From positions 1-33,244 of IMG/VR virus record IMGVR_UViG_3300044949_000760: a DNA stretch of 33,244 bases. One strand, 5' to 3'. Position 1 is the first letter of the stretch, and every line of letters starts with the position of its first letter. A program made the position numbers and the translations under genes. Shown piece after piece: positions 15,839-23,717 of this stretch. Under the pieces are notes generated by a model, which was given only the letters and a program-made list of their open reading frames with translations, ran no database searches and was not told where the DNA came from. The stretch is from a virus.

Positions 15839-17050
15839 ATGTTTAAACCACGCACTTTAACGTATAAAAATCGTGTTGTTAAAATCTATAAGGATAATAA
15901 CACCGACTTAATAAAATACGGTGCAGACAATGCTTTTCCACAAAAGTTAATAGCTCAATTAGATGAAAGCGGAACTGCAACAGCTTGTATTGATGTACTT
16001 AGTCAATATATTTATGCAGATGGCTTAGTTAATGAGCAATTAGGAAATTTTAAGATAAATGAAAAGCAAACATTTAATGAATTAATTGCTGAAATAACAA
16101 GTTACGTTGCACCTTTTCAGTCAGTATCACTTTATGTTATGCGTGGATTAAATGGAAAAGTAAGTGAATTAAAAATTGTACCTTTTGAGCAAATAAGAAA
16201 AACAGATAGAGGTACTTTTATTGTTAATAATACTTTTGGAACTGCAAAATATAAAAAGGAAAAAGACAAAGAATTTCCTGCATTTTATGGAGCTGAAATA
16301 AGCCCTGATGAATTACGTGAACATGTAATGGAATGGGGAGAAAATACTGGTGAAATCCTTTATTATTTTAGGAAAAAACCAATGAAAAACTATTATCCTA
16401 TTCCAACTTTTTATAGTGCAATAGAAGATATAAATACAGATAGTGAGAATAGTAAATATGAACTTGAATCAGTTACCAATTCATTTTTGCCAAGTGGTAT
16501 TTTAAACATAGTAGGAAACTATGATAACACACAGGAAGATGAAAACGGAATGACTCAACAAGATTATTTAGATGCTACTTTAGAACAATTTACAGGAAAT
16601 GTAAAAGATGAAATAGGAGCAAGTGGAAGACAAAAACTTTTAATATTACAAGCTAAAACAAAAGAAGAACTTGCTGTTTACCAGCCATTGAGTAATGAAG
16701 GAATTTTAAACGCAATTGAAAACAGTACAAAAAGAGTTGCTGAAAAAGTTGCAAGGGCTTTTGGTGTACCACCATTTTTAATTGGTTTAGGTGGTAATGT
16801 TGGCTTTTCAACTAATATAATAGCTGATAATATTGAACTATTTAATAATCGTGTAAAAGTTTTACAAAATCTAATTAGTGATGCATTACAACAGTGTTAC
16901 CCACAATTAGAATTTACTATGACACAATTAAAACCAATTAAATTTATTGATAGAGAAATTTTAAAAGATTTAACTATTGATGAACGTAGAGAAATAGCTG
17001 GTTATGAACCTTTAAATACAAACAATGGCATACAAACCACTAATAATTAA
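15839..17050 (+). CDS. Portal protein
   Basis: 403 residues. Blocks typical of phage portals are present in order: an N-terminal segment with YGADNAFPQKLIAQL, ACIDVLSQYIYADG, SELKIVPFEQIRKTDRG (the clip-side 'VPFE-x-IR' block), SNSFLPSGILN-like NSFLPSGILNIVG, and ARAFGVPPFLIGLGG near residue 310, the stem-region motif. It forms the dodecameric ring at one head vertex through which DNA passes. Its position about 5.7 kb downstream of the capsid gene and far from terminase is unusual. It overlaps the next gene by 26 bases. Confidence 0.85.
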   Translation: MFKPRTLTYKNRVVKIYKDNNTDLIKYGADNAFPQKLIAQLDESGTATACIDVLSQYIYADGLVNEQLGNFKINEKQTFNELIAEITSYVAPFQSVSLYVMRGLNGKVSELKIVPFEQIRKTDRGTFIVNNTFGTAKYKKEKDKEFPAFYGAEISPDELREHVMEWGENTGEILYYFRKKPMKNYYPIPTFYSAIEDINTDSENSKYELESVTNSFLPSGILNIVGNYDNTQEDENGMTQQDYLDATLEQFTGNVKDEIGASGRQKLLILQAKTKEELAVYQPLSNEGILNAIENSTKRVAEKVARAFGVPPFLIGLGGNVGFSTNIIADNIELFNNRVKVLQNLISDALQQCYPQLEFTMTQLKPIKFIDREILKDLTIDERREIAGYEPLNTNNGIQTTNN

Positions 17051-17579
17051 AAGCGACTTTGATACTTATTGCAGAATAAGTAAGAATATAAAAGATTCTG
17101 ACTTAGATATTCATATTCGTGATACACAGGAAGTAGAATTTGAATCATGGGTTACTGAACCTTTTTATAATGACTTAATGGATAATTTATCTACTAAGCC
17201 ACAATTAACAGCTTTATTTAATGAATATATAAAGCCATTTTTGGTTTTAGGTTCTTATTATCGTTTTTTATTATGGCATGGTGCGAATGTTAGTCAGTAT
17301 GGAATAAGACAAAACAATGAAGATACAAGCTCGGAAGTAAGTGATAAAAGACGAGCTGAATTGATGGGTGATGTTCAAAGCAAAAAAAATGCATATTTAA
17401 ATAAATTAAAAGATAAATTGTTTAATGACAATTATACTTTTGATGGGGTGCAATATAACTTTTATGACACTTACGATAAAAGAGAATTAATGCAAGAACA
17501 AAACATTAGACAATTAGGGCAAAGAAAAATAATTAAAAAAGGAAGGGGGTTCTGTGGTTATCCGAAGGATTGTTGGTGA
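17025..17579 (+). CDS. Head-tail connector-like protein (DUF6712-like)
   Basis: 184 residues. MAYKPLIIKSDFDTYCRISK, the VTEPFYNDLMDNL block and the FLVLGSYYRFLLWHGANVS block match a protein family (I recall it as DUF6712) encoded directly after portals in Bacteroidota phages. It is mostly helical, as are gp6-like connectors, which bind under the portal. The gene overlaps the portal by 26 bases and the next gene by 26 bases. The connector role is inferred from position. Confidence 0.6.
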   Translation: MAYKPLIIKSDFDTYCRISKNIKDSDLDIHIRDTQEVEFESWVTEPFYNDLMDNLSTKPQLTALFNEYIKPFLVLGSYYRFLLWHGANVSQYGIRQNNEDTSSEVSDKRRAELMGDVQSKKNAYLNKLKDKLFNDNYTFDGVQYNFYDTYDKRELMQEQNIRQLGQRKIIKKGRGFCGYPKDCW

Positions 17580-17889
17580 TACATATCCAGTAAAAATTCA
17601 GATATTTTCTGAAGATGGCACTGCGTTTAATTTAACTGGATGTACTTGCTTTTTTACTGTTAAAAAAAGATATGAAGATACAGACGCTCAAGCTATAATT
17701 AGTTTGAGTACAAGCTCACATGTAACAGCTTTAGAAGGTATTACAGAATTTAATATGACTTCTGCAAATGTTAGTTTAGTTGGTTCTTTTTTATATGATG
17801 TAAAAGTAAAAGATACAAATAACATTATTTATTCAGTAATTACTGATAAAATTATTTTTGAAAATCACGTTACAATTAGAACTTCATGA
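17554..17889 (+). CDS. BppU-like N-terminal domain protein
   Basis: 111 residues from GTG 17554, the only usable start in the frame. VGDTYPVKIQIFSEDGTAFN, LTGCTCFFTVKKR and FLYDVKVKDTNN follow the beta-sandwich layout of the BppU N-terminal domain, which anchors receptor-binding proteins to baseplates. It has no C-terminal extension, so it would act as an adaptor. It lies directly before the tail fibre gene, with an ATGA overlap, which supports an attachment role. Confidence 0.6.
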   Translation: MVIRRIVGDTYPVKIQIFSEDGTAFNLTGCTCFFTVKKRYEDTDAQAIISLSTSSHVTALEGITEFNMTSANVSLVGSFLYDVKVKDTNNIIYSVITDKIIFENHVTIRTS

Positions 17890-19550
17890 CACCTTATAAA
17901 CTTAAAATATTAAACGGAGTATTAAAGTTAAAATCATTTTCTGATGTGGTTTTAAATATCTTTGGAATTAAAGATTTAGGAACTCAAACAGGTAACGTTG
18001 ATAATGGTTTAGTAGATTGGAGTATTCAGCATTTAACTAAAACAACTGCAGAATGGAATGAATCAACTTATATATTATTAAAGGGACAAGCTGGTGTTGA
18101 AGACACTGGAACAACTACATTTAAATTAAAAGTCGGTGACGGAATTTCTACATGGCAACAATTAGGTTATATAAGTGGAGGAGGCGCAAATGATTTTCCT
18201 GAAAATCTTTTCTTAACAGTAGTAAATAAAACAGGAGATAATCTTTTAGCGACTGGTTACAAAGTTTTAAAAGTACAAACAGCACAAGGGCAAAGATTAG
18301 CCGTTGATTATGCTTTGGCTGATAGTGATGCAAATAGTGCTGATACTATTGGAGTAGTTTATGAAAATATAAATAATAACCAAACAGGAAAAATAGTTGT
18401 TATTGGAGAATTAACAGGGTTAAACACTACAGGAAGTTTACAAGGTGAAACATGGAATGATGGTGACTTATTATTTTTAAGTCCTTTTGTTGATGGTGGC
18501 ATAACTAATATAAGACCTACAGCACCTAATCATGGAGTTATAATTGGTTATGTAGTATATTCAAATTCTAACAATGGAAAAATTTATTGTAAGATAGATA
18601 ATGGATACGAAATTGGAGAATTACATAATTGTTATTTACCAAGTCCTTCAAATAATGACGGTATCTTTTGGAGTTCAGGAACAACTCGTTATGAAAATAA
18701 AAGCATTGCTAGTGTTTTAGGTTATACACCTGAAAATTCAGCAAAAAAAGGAATTGCAAATGGTTACGCTCCACTTGGAAATGATACTAAAATAGATGCG
18801 GCTTATTTACCAAGTTATGTAAGTGATATTTTAGAATATGCGAACCTTGCCGCTTTTCCTGCAACGGGGCAATCAGGAAAAATTTATGTAGCATTAGATA
18901 CAAATAAAGTTTACCGTTGGAGTGGAAGTATTTATATTGAAGTATCAGCAAATAGTGGTGTTTGGGGTTCTATAACGGGAACATTAGCAAATCAAACAGA
19001 CTTAATAAATTATTTAAATACTACAAGTTCAAGTATAGGAAACAACGCTGTAACATATAGCGGTCAATATAAATTGAATGGATTTCATGGAGCTAAGTCA
19101 ACAGCATCAGGATATAATGGTTATATTCATTTACAGCCTTATTTAATTAACAATCCGCATATAATAACTGAAATAGGTATAGAAGTTACAACAGCGGCAG
19201 CAGCTTCAAATATAAGAATAGCTGTTTACCAGGATAGTTCAGGAGAGCCAGGAGCATTAATAGAAGAAAGTTCAAATATATCTTCAGCAACAACAGGATT
19301 TAAAAGTTTTGTATTGGCAAGTCCTTTGTCATTAACATTATCACAGAAAGTTGTTTGGTTAGCTTTTCAAGTTTCAAGTGGTACAGTAGCATTAAGAACT
19401 GGTCAAGTATTTAACTTTATAGGGAAACAAACAACAGGAATAGGTGGCGACAATAGACAAAAGATTCAATCATTTGGGGCTTTTTCAAATCCAATTGGAG
19501 CAAATACGAATGTTAATTTTTCAGTTGGAATGTGGGTAAGAGTTCAATAA
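17886..19550 (+). CDS. Tail fibre / receptor-binding protein
   Basis: 554 residues. Residues about 55-100 carry ILLKGQAGVED and FKLKVGDGISTWQQLGY, the 'GDG-x-x-TW-x-x-L-Y' repeat of phage fibres. Later blocks include VLGYTPENSAKKGIANGYAPLG, DAAYLPSYVSDILEYAN and GKIYVALDTNKVYRWSG, typical of Bacteroidota phage fibres and their head domains. The last 170 residues are Gly/Ser/Thr-rich beta sequence, probably the receptor-binding end. It likely trimerises and determines host range. ATGA overlap with the adaptor-like gene before it. Confidence 0.75.
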   Translation: MTPYKLKILNGVLKLKSFSDVVLNIFGIKDLGTQTGNVDNGLVDWSIQHLTKTTAEWNESTYILLKGQAGVEDTGTTTFKLKVGDGISTWQQLGYISGGGANDFPENLFLTVVNKTGDNLLATGYKVLKVQTAQGQRLAVDYALADSDANSADTIGVVYENINNNQTGKIVVIGELTGLNTTGSLQGETWNDGDLLFLSPFVDGGITNIRPTAPNHGVIIGYVVYSNSNNGKIYCKIDNGYEIGELHNCYLPSPSNNDGIFWSSGTTRYENKSIASVLGYTPENSAKKGIANGYAPLGNDTKIDAAYLPSYVSDILEYANLAAFPATGQSGKIYVALDTNKVYRWSGSIYIEVSANSGVWGSITGTLANQTDLINYLNTTSSSIGNNAVTYSGQYKLNGFHGAKSTASGYNGYIHLQPYLINNPHIITEIGIEVTTAAAASNIRIAVYQDSSGEPGALIEESSNISSATTGFKSFVLASPLSLTLSQKVVWLAFQVSSGTVALRTGQVFNFIGKQTTGIGGDNRQKIQSFGAFSNPIGANTNVNFSVGMWVRVQ

Positions 19551-19632
19551 TTATAAATAATGGTACTTTAAAAAATAAAACACCTCAGGCAATAATTAGA
19601 TACGGTTATAAACAAAAAATAAATTAAATAAA

Positions 19633-19911
19633 ATGATTACATTTTCAAATAGAGCAGGAGTTTCGGGGGGTTCGGAACTAATAGCAGATACAGCTGCAAG
19701 AACAGGTGAACAAATATGTGCTTTTTATGTACGTGAAGATACTGTTGTAAGTGTTGCAACTGGTGGTGGTAAAAATTATGTTACCATATTTGGAATAAGT
19801 GGTAAAACATTAAAAGCTGGTGATTGGTTTTATGTACCTTATTTTGAATATATCACAGCAATTACTTTAACAAGCGGAAGTATAATTGCTTACCAAGAAA
19901 AGAATATATGA
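19633..19911 (+). CDS. Small virion-associated beta protein
   Basis: 92 residues with an A-rich leader. Pattern: GGSELIADTAARTGEQICAFYVREDT, then alternating beta strands with Gly, and LTSGSIIAYQEKN at the end. Similar short proteins occur near fibre genes in many phages, where they resemble capsid or tail decoration proteins. The 82 bases upstream contain no credible gene. It overlaps the following gene by 4 bases (ATGA). Confidence 0.5.
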   Translation: MITFSNRAGVSGGSELIADTAARTGEQICAFYVREDTVVSVATGGGKNYVTIFGISGKTLKAGDWFYVPYFEYITAITLTSGSIIAYQEKNI

Positions 19912-20714
19912 TAGGAATAGGTAAAAGTTTATTTAAGTCAAATGTAAAGGCTGTAAGTGGTGCTGCATTAGACCCATCTGCACAGGCTTTTATAACAGCA
20001 GCGGGAATAACTAATGCTACTCAACAAAGCGCAGTTAATCAACTTGTATTAGATTTAAAGAGTGCTAACATTTGGACTAAAATGAAAGCTATTTATCCAA
20101 TTGTTGGTGGAACTGCAGATACTCACAAATGGAATTTAAAAGACCCGAGAGATTTAGATGCTGCATTTAGGTTAACATTTAGTTTAGGTTGGACACATTC
20201 AAGTAATGGAATGACACCTTTAAACGCATACGCAAATACTAATTATACTCCTAATATTAATTTTAGCAATTATAATGTTCATTTAAGTTATTACTCAAGA
20301 ACTAATGCCTTAGATACTTCAGTTGATATTGGTTCTAGTAGTGGTTCAAATTATTTGCATATGCATTTAAGATATACAGGCAATATTTGGTATGCTTTAT
20401 TACAGCAAAATACAACTGACAGTGTAAGTAATAGCTCATCAACAGGCTTCTTTTTAGGAAATAGAACTGCAAATAACTCAAAAAAACATTTTAAAAATGG
20501 AACGAATTTAGGCACATCAACATCGACTGTGACAGCATCTTTAACGGCTGTTAATATTTTTTTAGGCGCATTAAATAATAACTTTATACCAGCAAATTAT
20601 TCAACAAGACAATGCTCCCTCGCTTCAATAGGTGACGGATTAACAGATACCGAAGCAGCTAACTTTTATACAGCGGTAAATACTTATCAAACAACTTTAG
20701 GAAGAAACGTATAA
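19908..20714 (+). CDS. Putative adhesin-like tail protein with a lectin-like domain
   Basis: 268 residues. DPSAQAFITAAGITNATQQ and IWTKMKAIYPIVGGTADTHKW are hallmark blocks of a family found in Bacteroidota phage tail modules, followed by a beta-rich middle that resembles a concanavalin/LamG-type sandwich and a final IGDGLTDTEAANFYTAV helix. It probably binds a glycan at the host surface. ATGA overlap with the gene before; the last base of its stop is the first base of the next start. Confidence 0.6.
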   Translation: MIGIGKSLFKSNVKAVSGAALDPSAQAFITAAGITNATQQSAVNQLVLDLKSANIWTKMKAIYPIVGGTADTHKWNLKDPRDLDAAFRLTFSLGWTHSSNGMTPLNAYANTNYTPNINFSNYNVHLSYYSRTNALDTSVDIGSSSGSNYLHMHLRYTGNIWYALLQQNTTDSVSNSSSTGFFLGNRTANNSKKHFKNGTNLGTSTSTVTASLTAVNIFLGALNNNFIPANYSTRQCSLASIGDGLTDTEAANFYTAVNTYQTTLGRNV

Positions 20715-20932
20715 TGGAAGGTAGAATAGTAACTAATCAACAAGCAAATGAATTACAAGGCGTATTCATTGATGCTGACACATTTTTCAACTTTGTTCAA
20801 GATATTGACGGAAAATACTTTATGTTTACAAGTGAACAGGATGAGGTTGAAATAGCAAATACTCAATACGCTTATTTATTGGATATTCCATTAAGTCCTT
20901 ATACACCACCACCAACACCACCAATACCATAA
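20714..20932 (+). CDS. Small unknown protein with Pro-rich end
   Basis: 72 residues, TAATG junction with the adhesin-like gene. Residues 1-60 are mixed acidic and aromatic (DADTFFNFVQDIDGKYFMFT). The end is a Pro/Thr run, SPYTPPPTPPIP, likely an unstructured linker or contact peptide. It probably assists the fibre proteins, by position only. Confidence 0.5.
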   Translation: MEGRIVTNQQANELQGVFIDADTFFNFVQDIDGKYFMFTSEQDEVEIANTQYAYLLDIPLSPYTPPPTPPIP

Positions 20933-20938
20933 TAATTT

Positions 20939-21145
20939 ATGAAAAATTTTTTAGAATATATTAAAAAGTACGGAGCGACTGCCGTATTAGTTGCATGGTT
21001 AATGCACACAAATTATAGAGTAGCTGTTTTAGAAAGCAAATTATATTCATGCTTAGAAAGAAATCAATTTATGCAGCAATATCAAAGACAAAATGCTTGT
21101 ATATTACCTAAAAAACTAAGTTATGAAACTGAAAGTAATTCGTGA
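20939..21145 (+). CDS. Small membrane protein in lysis region
   Basis: 68 residues. A single hydrophobic segment at about 11-25 (YGATAVLVAWLMHTNY) follows a basic N-terminal helix; the remainder is soluble and helical with two Cys. This layout, directly before a peptidoglycan-acting gene, suits a spanin-like or accessory lysis protein. It overlaps the next gene by 23 bases. Confidence 0.5.
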   Translation: MKNFLEYIKKYGATAVLVAWLMHTNYRVAVLESKLYSCLERNQFMQQYQRQNACILPKKLSYETESNS

Positions 21146-21548
21146 AACAAAAACCGATGTTTGCACTATTGGTAGTTTATTTATCAATGATGTTTTTTTT
21201 TGTTATACATTAGAAGATAAAGATAGAGGATTGAAACAAAGTGATTCTCTTTTATTTATTCAAGCAAAAAAGATTTTTGGGCTTACTGCAATACCTTCAG
21301 GATTCTATAAGTTAACAGTTAATCAATCGCCAAAGTTCAAAAGGATGTTACCTCGTATTCTTGAAATAAAAGGATTTGACGGTGTTTTATTGCACAGAGG
21401 TAACACAGCAGACCATTCATTAGGATGTATTCTTATAGGCTATAAAAAAGGGCATAATTCAATATTTGAAAGCACAAAAGCTGAAATGGATTTAGTAAAC
21501 AGATTATTGTTACATAATAACGAAGTCCATACAATAGAAATAGTATAA
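21123..21548 (+). CDS. DUF5675-like protein, putative endolysin
   Basis: 141 residues. The family signature is present: TIGSLFINDVFFCYTLED, AIPSGFYKL, and GVLLHRGNTADHSLGCILIG near residues 88-107 with candidate catalytic residues His91, His98 and Cys102. DUF5675 proteins are placed in phage lysis cassettes, and the His-to-Cys layout recalls L,D-transpeptidase-like cell-wall enzymes. It has no signal peptide, so it would need a holin to reach the wall. A membrane protein before it and a holin-like gene after it support a lysis role. Confidence 0.65.
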   Translation: MKLKVIRETKTDVCTIGSLFINDVFFCYTLEDKDRGLKQSDSLLFIQAKKIFGLTAIPSGFYKLTVNQSPKFKRMLPRILEIKGFDGVLLHRGNTADHSLGCILIGYKKGHNSIFESTKAEMDLVNRLLLHNNEVHTIEIV

Positions 21549-21553
21549 AAGAA

Positions 21554-21577
21554 AAAAGCACCTTACGGGGCGCTTTT
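21554..21577 (+). terminator. Terminator-like hairpin after the endolysin-like gene
   Basis: AAAAGC at 21554-21559 pairs with GCTTTT at 21572-21577; two further C-G pairs (21561-21562 with 21569-21570) follow after a mismatch, around a short loop. The A-rich left arm makes it potentially bidirectional. Confidence 0.55.
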
Positions 21578-21649
21578 AAGAGTTGAAATTTTTATGAAAA
21601 ACACAAAGAACGATGAGCACAAATATAAACAATTTAAAACAATATACAA

Positions 21650-21859
21650 ATGTTATTACAATTAGTAAATGATACACTAACAACAGTGGTTAGTGAAGTA
21701 GTTAATACAGCGGTGGCTGTACATGAAGTTACAGGTGGCGGTTCTTTCATTAATGGAGTTGATAATTCAGTAGTCGGATCAATAGTTACTTTATTAGTAG
21801 CTGCTATCATTCGCCATTGGGAAAAGAAAAAGATAAAAAAGAGAGCTAATAAAGATTAA
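21650..21859 (+). CDS. Holin-like small membrane protein
   Basis: 69 residues. An amphipathic N-terminal half (LVNDTLTTVVSEVVNTAVAV) is followed by a Gly-rich turn and one hydrophobic segment at about 41-55 (SVVGSIVTLLVAAIIRHW), then a strongly basic tail (EKKKIKKRANKD). This is the layout of a small class holin with a cytoplasmic charged end. Overlapping tiny frames upstream (from 21594 and 21613) are not in phase with it. A terminator follows. The holin call rests on topology and on the nearby endolysin-like gene. Confidence 0.6.
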   Translation: MLLQLVNDTLTTVVSEVVNTAVAVHEVTGGGSFINGVDNSVVGSIVTLLVAAIIRHWEKKKIKKRANKD

Positions 21860-21886
21860 AATATTCTTATTGATTTTCAATTAGTT

Positions 21887-21919
21887 AGCAATTATTATTA
21901 AAAATAGTTGCTTTTTTTT
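21887..21919 (+). terminator. Rho-independent terminator closing the late genes
   Basis: AGCAATTA at 21887-21894 pairs with TAGTTGCT at 21905-21912 (one G-T pair), and a run of eight T follows (21912-21919). It separates the lysis genes from the early block. Confidence 0.75.
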
Positions 21920-21957
21920 GTTGTTTATATTATAATTTGCTTTATATTTGCTTTATA
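21917..21957 (+). promoter_or_regulatory. Promoter of the early gene block with an 11-bp tandem repeat
   Basis: A TTTG at 21917-21920 is followed after 22 bases by TATATTTG at 21943-21950, the two Bacteroidota promoter elements. TTTGCTTTATA occurs twice in direct tandem (21936-21946 and 21947-21957) over the -7 box and start region. The repeat could give two overlapping start sites or bind a repressor. The leader before the ATG at 21974 is A-rich. Confidence 0.6.
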
Positions 21958-21973
21958 ATTAAAAACAAAGAAT

Positions 21974-22174
21974 ATGAAAACAACTAAAGAACAAATCAGA
22001 CAAAAGTATTCAATTTTAACTTCACAGCTTATTTATAACATTTATGAGCCAGTAGGTGGTTATGATGCTGAATGGAAAAAGTATTTAACCAACTTAAACA
22101 AAGTAACTAAGCAAACTAAAAAAAATAACTTAGAATATACTTTACAAGAAATGTATCTTAATTATACACGTTAA
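21974..22174 (+). CDS. Small unknown early protein
   Basis: 66 residues, first gene after the early promoter, with the leader AAAAACAAAGAAT-ATG. It is helical, with Lys, Asn and Tyr richness and no recognisable domain (MKTTKEQIRQKYSILTS start). As the first early product it may act on host takeover, but nothing in the sequence shows how. Confidence 0.55.
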   Translation: MKTTKEQIRQKYSILTSQLIYNIYEPVGGYDAEWKKYLTNLNKVTKQTKKNNLEYTLQEMYLNYTR

Positions 22175-22188
22175 AAAAAACAAAGAAC

Positions 22189-22434
22189 ATGAAAGTCACA
22201 ATCGAAAGAAAAGAAAAAGTACAAATGGAAGTACAACTTCCGTTATTTACTAAACAACACTACCATTATTACATGGTAGAAGAAACAAGAACTACCGTTT
22301 TATTTTTAGGGGAGTTTGAGCATTCAATTCAGGTTACTCAACACATGATGCAATATCCATGCAGTTATGAGCAAATTACAGAAAAAGAATATAACGAAGT
22401 ATATAACACAATTAAAAAACAGATTTATGAATAA
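22189..22434 (+). CDS. Small unknown early protein
   Basis: 81 residues with leader AAAAAAAACAAAGAAC-ATG, almost the same as the leader of the gene before. No domain recognised; a His/Tyr cluster (KQHYHYYMVEE) lies near residue 23-32. It overlaps the next gene's preferred start by 8 bases. Confidence 0.55.
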   Translation: MKVTIERKEKVQMEVQLPLFTKQHYHYYMVEETRTTVLFLGEFEHSIQVTQHMMQYPCSYEQITEKEYNEVYNTIKKQIYE

Positions 22435-22738
22435 CTCTAATCAAATAGAACTAAACAATAACCTAGAATACTGGTATGGTTATATAGATGCTAACTTAGT
22501 TAACTACAATAGAATTAATATAAGTAATGTAAGTTTAGATAATACAACAATGGAAATGTTTATTACAGATACTGAAACACAGTTTTGTTTTGACTTCTAC
22601 AAAAAAGGTCAAGTAGTTGGAAAGCATAAAATCTTTATTGGAAATAATCAATTAGAGTTTGATTGGAACTTACAGTTCAGTCAGGAACTAATTAAAATGT
22701 TTAAAAGCATAGATATTAAAAACCAAATAGCAATATGA
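22427..22738 (+). CDS. Small unknown early protein
   Basis: 103 residues from ATG 22427. An in-frame ATG at 22367 would make the protein 20 residues longer but would overlap the upstream gene by 68 bases; the later start, with an 8-base overlap, is more natural. The protein is mixed beta and helix with several aromatics (NNLEYWYGYI, CFDFYKKGQVVG) and no known motif. ATGA overlap with the next gene. Confidence 0.5.
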   Translation: MNNSNQIELNNNLEYWYGYIDANLVNYNRINISNVSLDNTTMEMFITDTETQFCFDFYKKGQVVGKHKIFIGNNQLEFDWNLQFSQELIKMFKSIDIKNQIAI

Positions 22739-22944
22739 AAATACCAGAAACAATTAAAACAAAAATGACAGAGTATTATACTCATGGAGACCACACAAAG
22801 CTAAAGCGTTATGGAATAACAAAGAAAAAGTATTTCAGCTTAGTTACAATCGGCAAGGCCTTTAAAGAAGGTGAATGTAAAGACGAACTTTTAGATATAA
22901 TTGATGAATTTTATAACTTAAAAATTAAAAAGTATGGAAAATAA
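22735..22944 (+). CDS. Small unknown early protein, possibly nucleic-acid binding
   Basis: 69 residues, basic, ATGA overlap with the gene before. The sequence HGDHTKLKRYGITKKKYFSL followed by IGKAFKEGECKDELLDII has a possible helix-turn-helix rhythm, but no family can be named. It shares 11 bases with the following start. Confidence 0.5.
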   Translation: MKIPETIKTKMTEYYTHGDHTKLKRYGITKKKYFSLVTIGKAFKEGECKDELLDIIDEFYNLKIKKYGK

Positions 22945-23158
22945 ATTTTATATAGATGGCTTAACAAAAAGAAGTTTACAAGCCTTAAATGACATTCAAA
23001 TAATTGAATCAGAGCTTTATGATACTGCAGAAAAATTAGCAGAATTAAAAAGATTAGAACTTTATGACCAAAATTTAACAGAAAAATACTATCTACTTCA
23101 AAATCAGATAGAAAGAATTACTGATAATTTTTTAAATTATAATTCAGTTAAAAATTAA
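22934..23158 (+). CDS. Small coiled-coil protein
   Basis: 74 residues, nearly all helical with Leu/Ile heptads (residues 10-60, e.g. LQALNDIQIIESELYDTAEK). Could be an oligomerisation or regulator subunit. Starts within the end of the gene before and is followed by a promoter-like box. Confidence 0.5.
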   Translation: MENKFYIDGLTKRSLQALNDIQIIESELYDTAEKLAELKRLELYDQNLTEKYYLLQNQIERITDNFLNYNSVKN

Positions 23159-23162
23159 TTAT

Positions 23163-23170
23163 TAAATTTG
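23163..23170 (+). promoter_or_regulatory. Candidate promoter (-7 box) for the recombination operon
   Basis: TAAATTTG matches TAnnTTTG and lies 5 bases before the ATG at 23176, the same spacing as at the portal gene. No clear -33 element. A leaderless transcript would follow. Confidence 0.4.
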
Positions 23171-23175
23171 TAACC

Positions 23176-23421
23176 ATGAAAACACAAGAACAAGCAATCC
23201 TAGATGCCTTATTAGGTGGGCAAGTTATTACAGGCTCAAATGCCTATCAAATAACTAAAAAAGAATGTGCCTGTGGCACTCTTAACCTTCACAAAGTATT
23301 AGCTAAAATTAGAAAGAAAGGTTACACTATTAATGAGCAATGGTGCATCAACTCTAAATCTAATACACGTTTTAAAGAATTTACAATAACAAATAAAAAA
23401 CAAAAGAAAAATGGAAACTAA
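23176..23421 (+). CDS. Helix-turn-helix protein
   Basis: 81 residues. MKTQEQAILDALLGGQVITG, then a Cys-containing turn (KKECACGTLNLHKVLAKI) and RKKGYTINEQW match the small winged-helix 'HTH_39' type seen before recombination genes in phages. It would bind DNA, perhaps regulating its own operon; the acidic-basic pattern is normal. The last residues (KKQKKNGN) are coded within the overlap with the next gene (11 bases). Confidence 0.6.
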   Translation: MKTQEQAILDALLGGQVITGSNAYQITKKECACGTLNLHKVLAKIRKKGYTINEQWCINSKSNTRFKEFTITNKKQKKNGN

Positions 23422-23668
23422 ATTAAACAGTGGCGCAATCTTCAAGAATGACAAAAAAACATCTGAAAAAGCCCCAGACTACAAAGGCAAAGTAAATGTA
23501 AATGGTAAAGAAATGGAAATATCTTTATGGTTTAAAGAAAGCCAAAAAGGTACTAAGTATTTCAGTGCATCATTTCAAGAACCATTTAAAAAAGAGAATG
23601 AGACAAAGACTTACTCAAATGAAACAAAGTACACACCTAAAATAGAAGATGATGGGCTACCATTTTAG
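23411..23668 (+). CDS. SSB-like single-strand DNA-binding protein
   Basis: 85 residues with an OB-like core (FKNDKKTSEKAPDYKGKVNV, then GKEMEISLWFKESQKGTKYF) and a charged, flexible end closing in DDGLPF. Such acidic tails ending in Pro-Phe are the partner-binding tail of SSB proteins. It sits next to an annealing protein, an exonuclease and a NinG-like nuclease, which supports a role in coating phage ssDNA. It is shorter than bacterial SSB, so the core assignment is tentative; a DUF736-like protein is the alternative. Confidence 0.5.
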   Translation: METKLNSGAIFKNDKKTSEKAPDYKGKVNVNGKEMEISLWFKESQKGTKYFSASFQEPFKKENETKTYSNETKYTPKIEDDGLPF

Positions 23669-23717
23669 TCTATTCAATACAAAAAAGTAAAAATAAAAAG
23701 AATTAAATCAATCTATT

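Noticed and set aside
18148-18333. Minus-strand open frame within the tail fibre gene
   Set aside because: Shadow frame, Leu/His-rich, no start signal.
19551-19632. Open stretch after the tail fibre reading like a short peptide (NGTLKNKTPQAIIRYGYK)
   Set aside because: No usable start codon in that frame; may be a remnant of an alternative fibre end, but nothing more can be shown.
21594-21672. Two tiny frames (23 and 19 residues) before the holin-like gene; the second has a CAAAGAACG leader
   Set aside because: Too short and overlapping each other and the holin start; the leader is interesting but not enough to call a gene.
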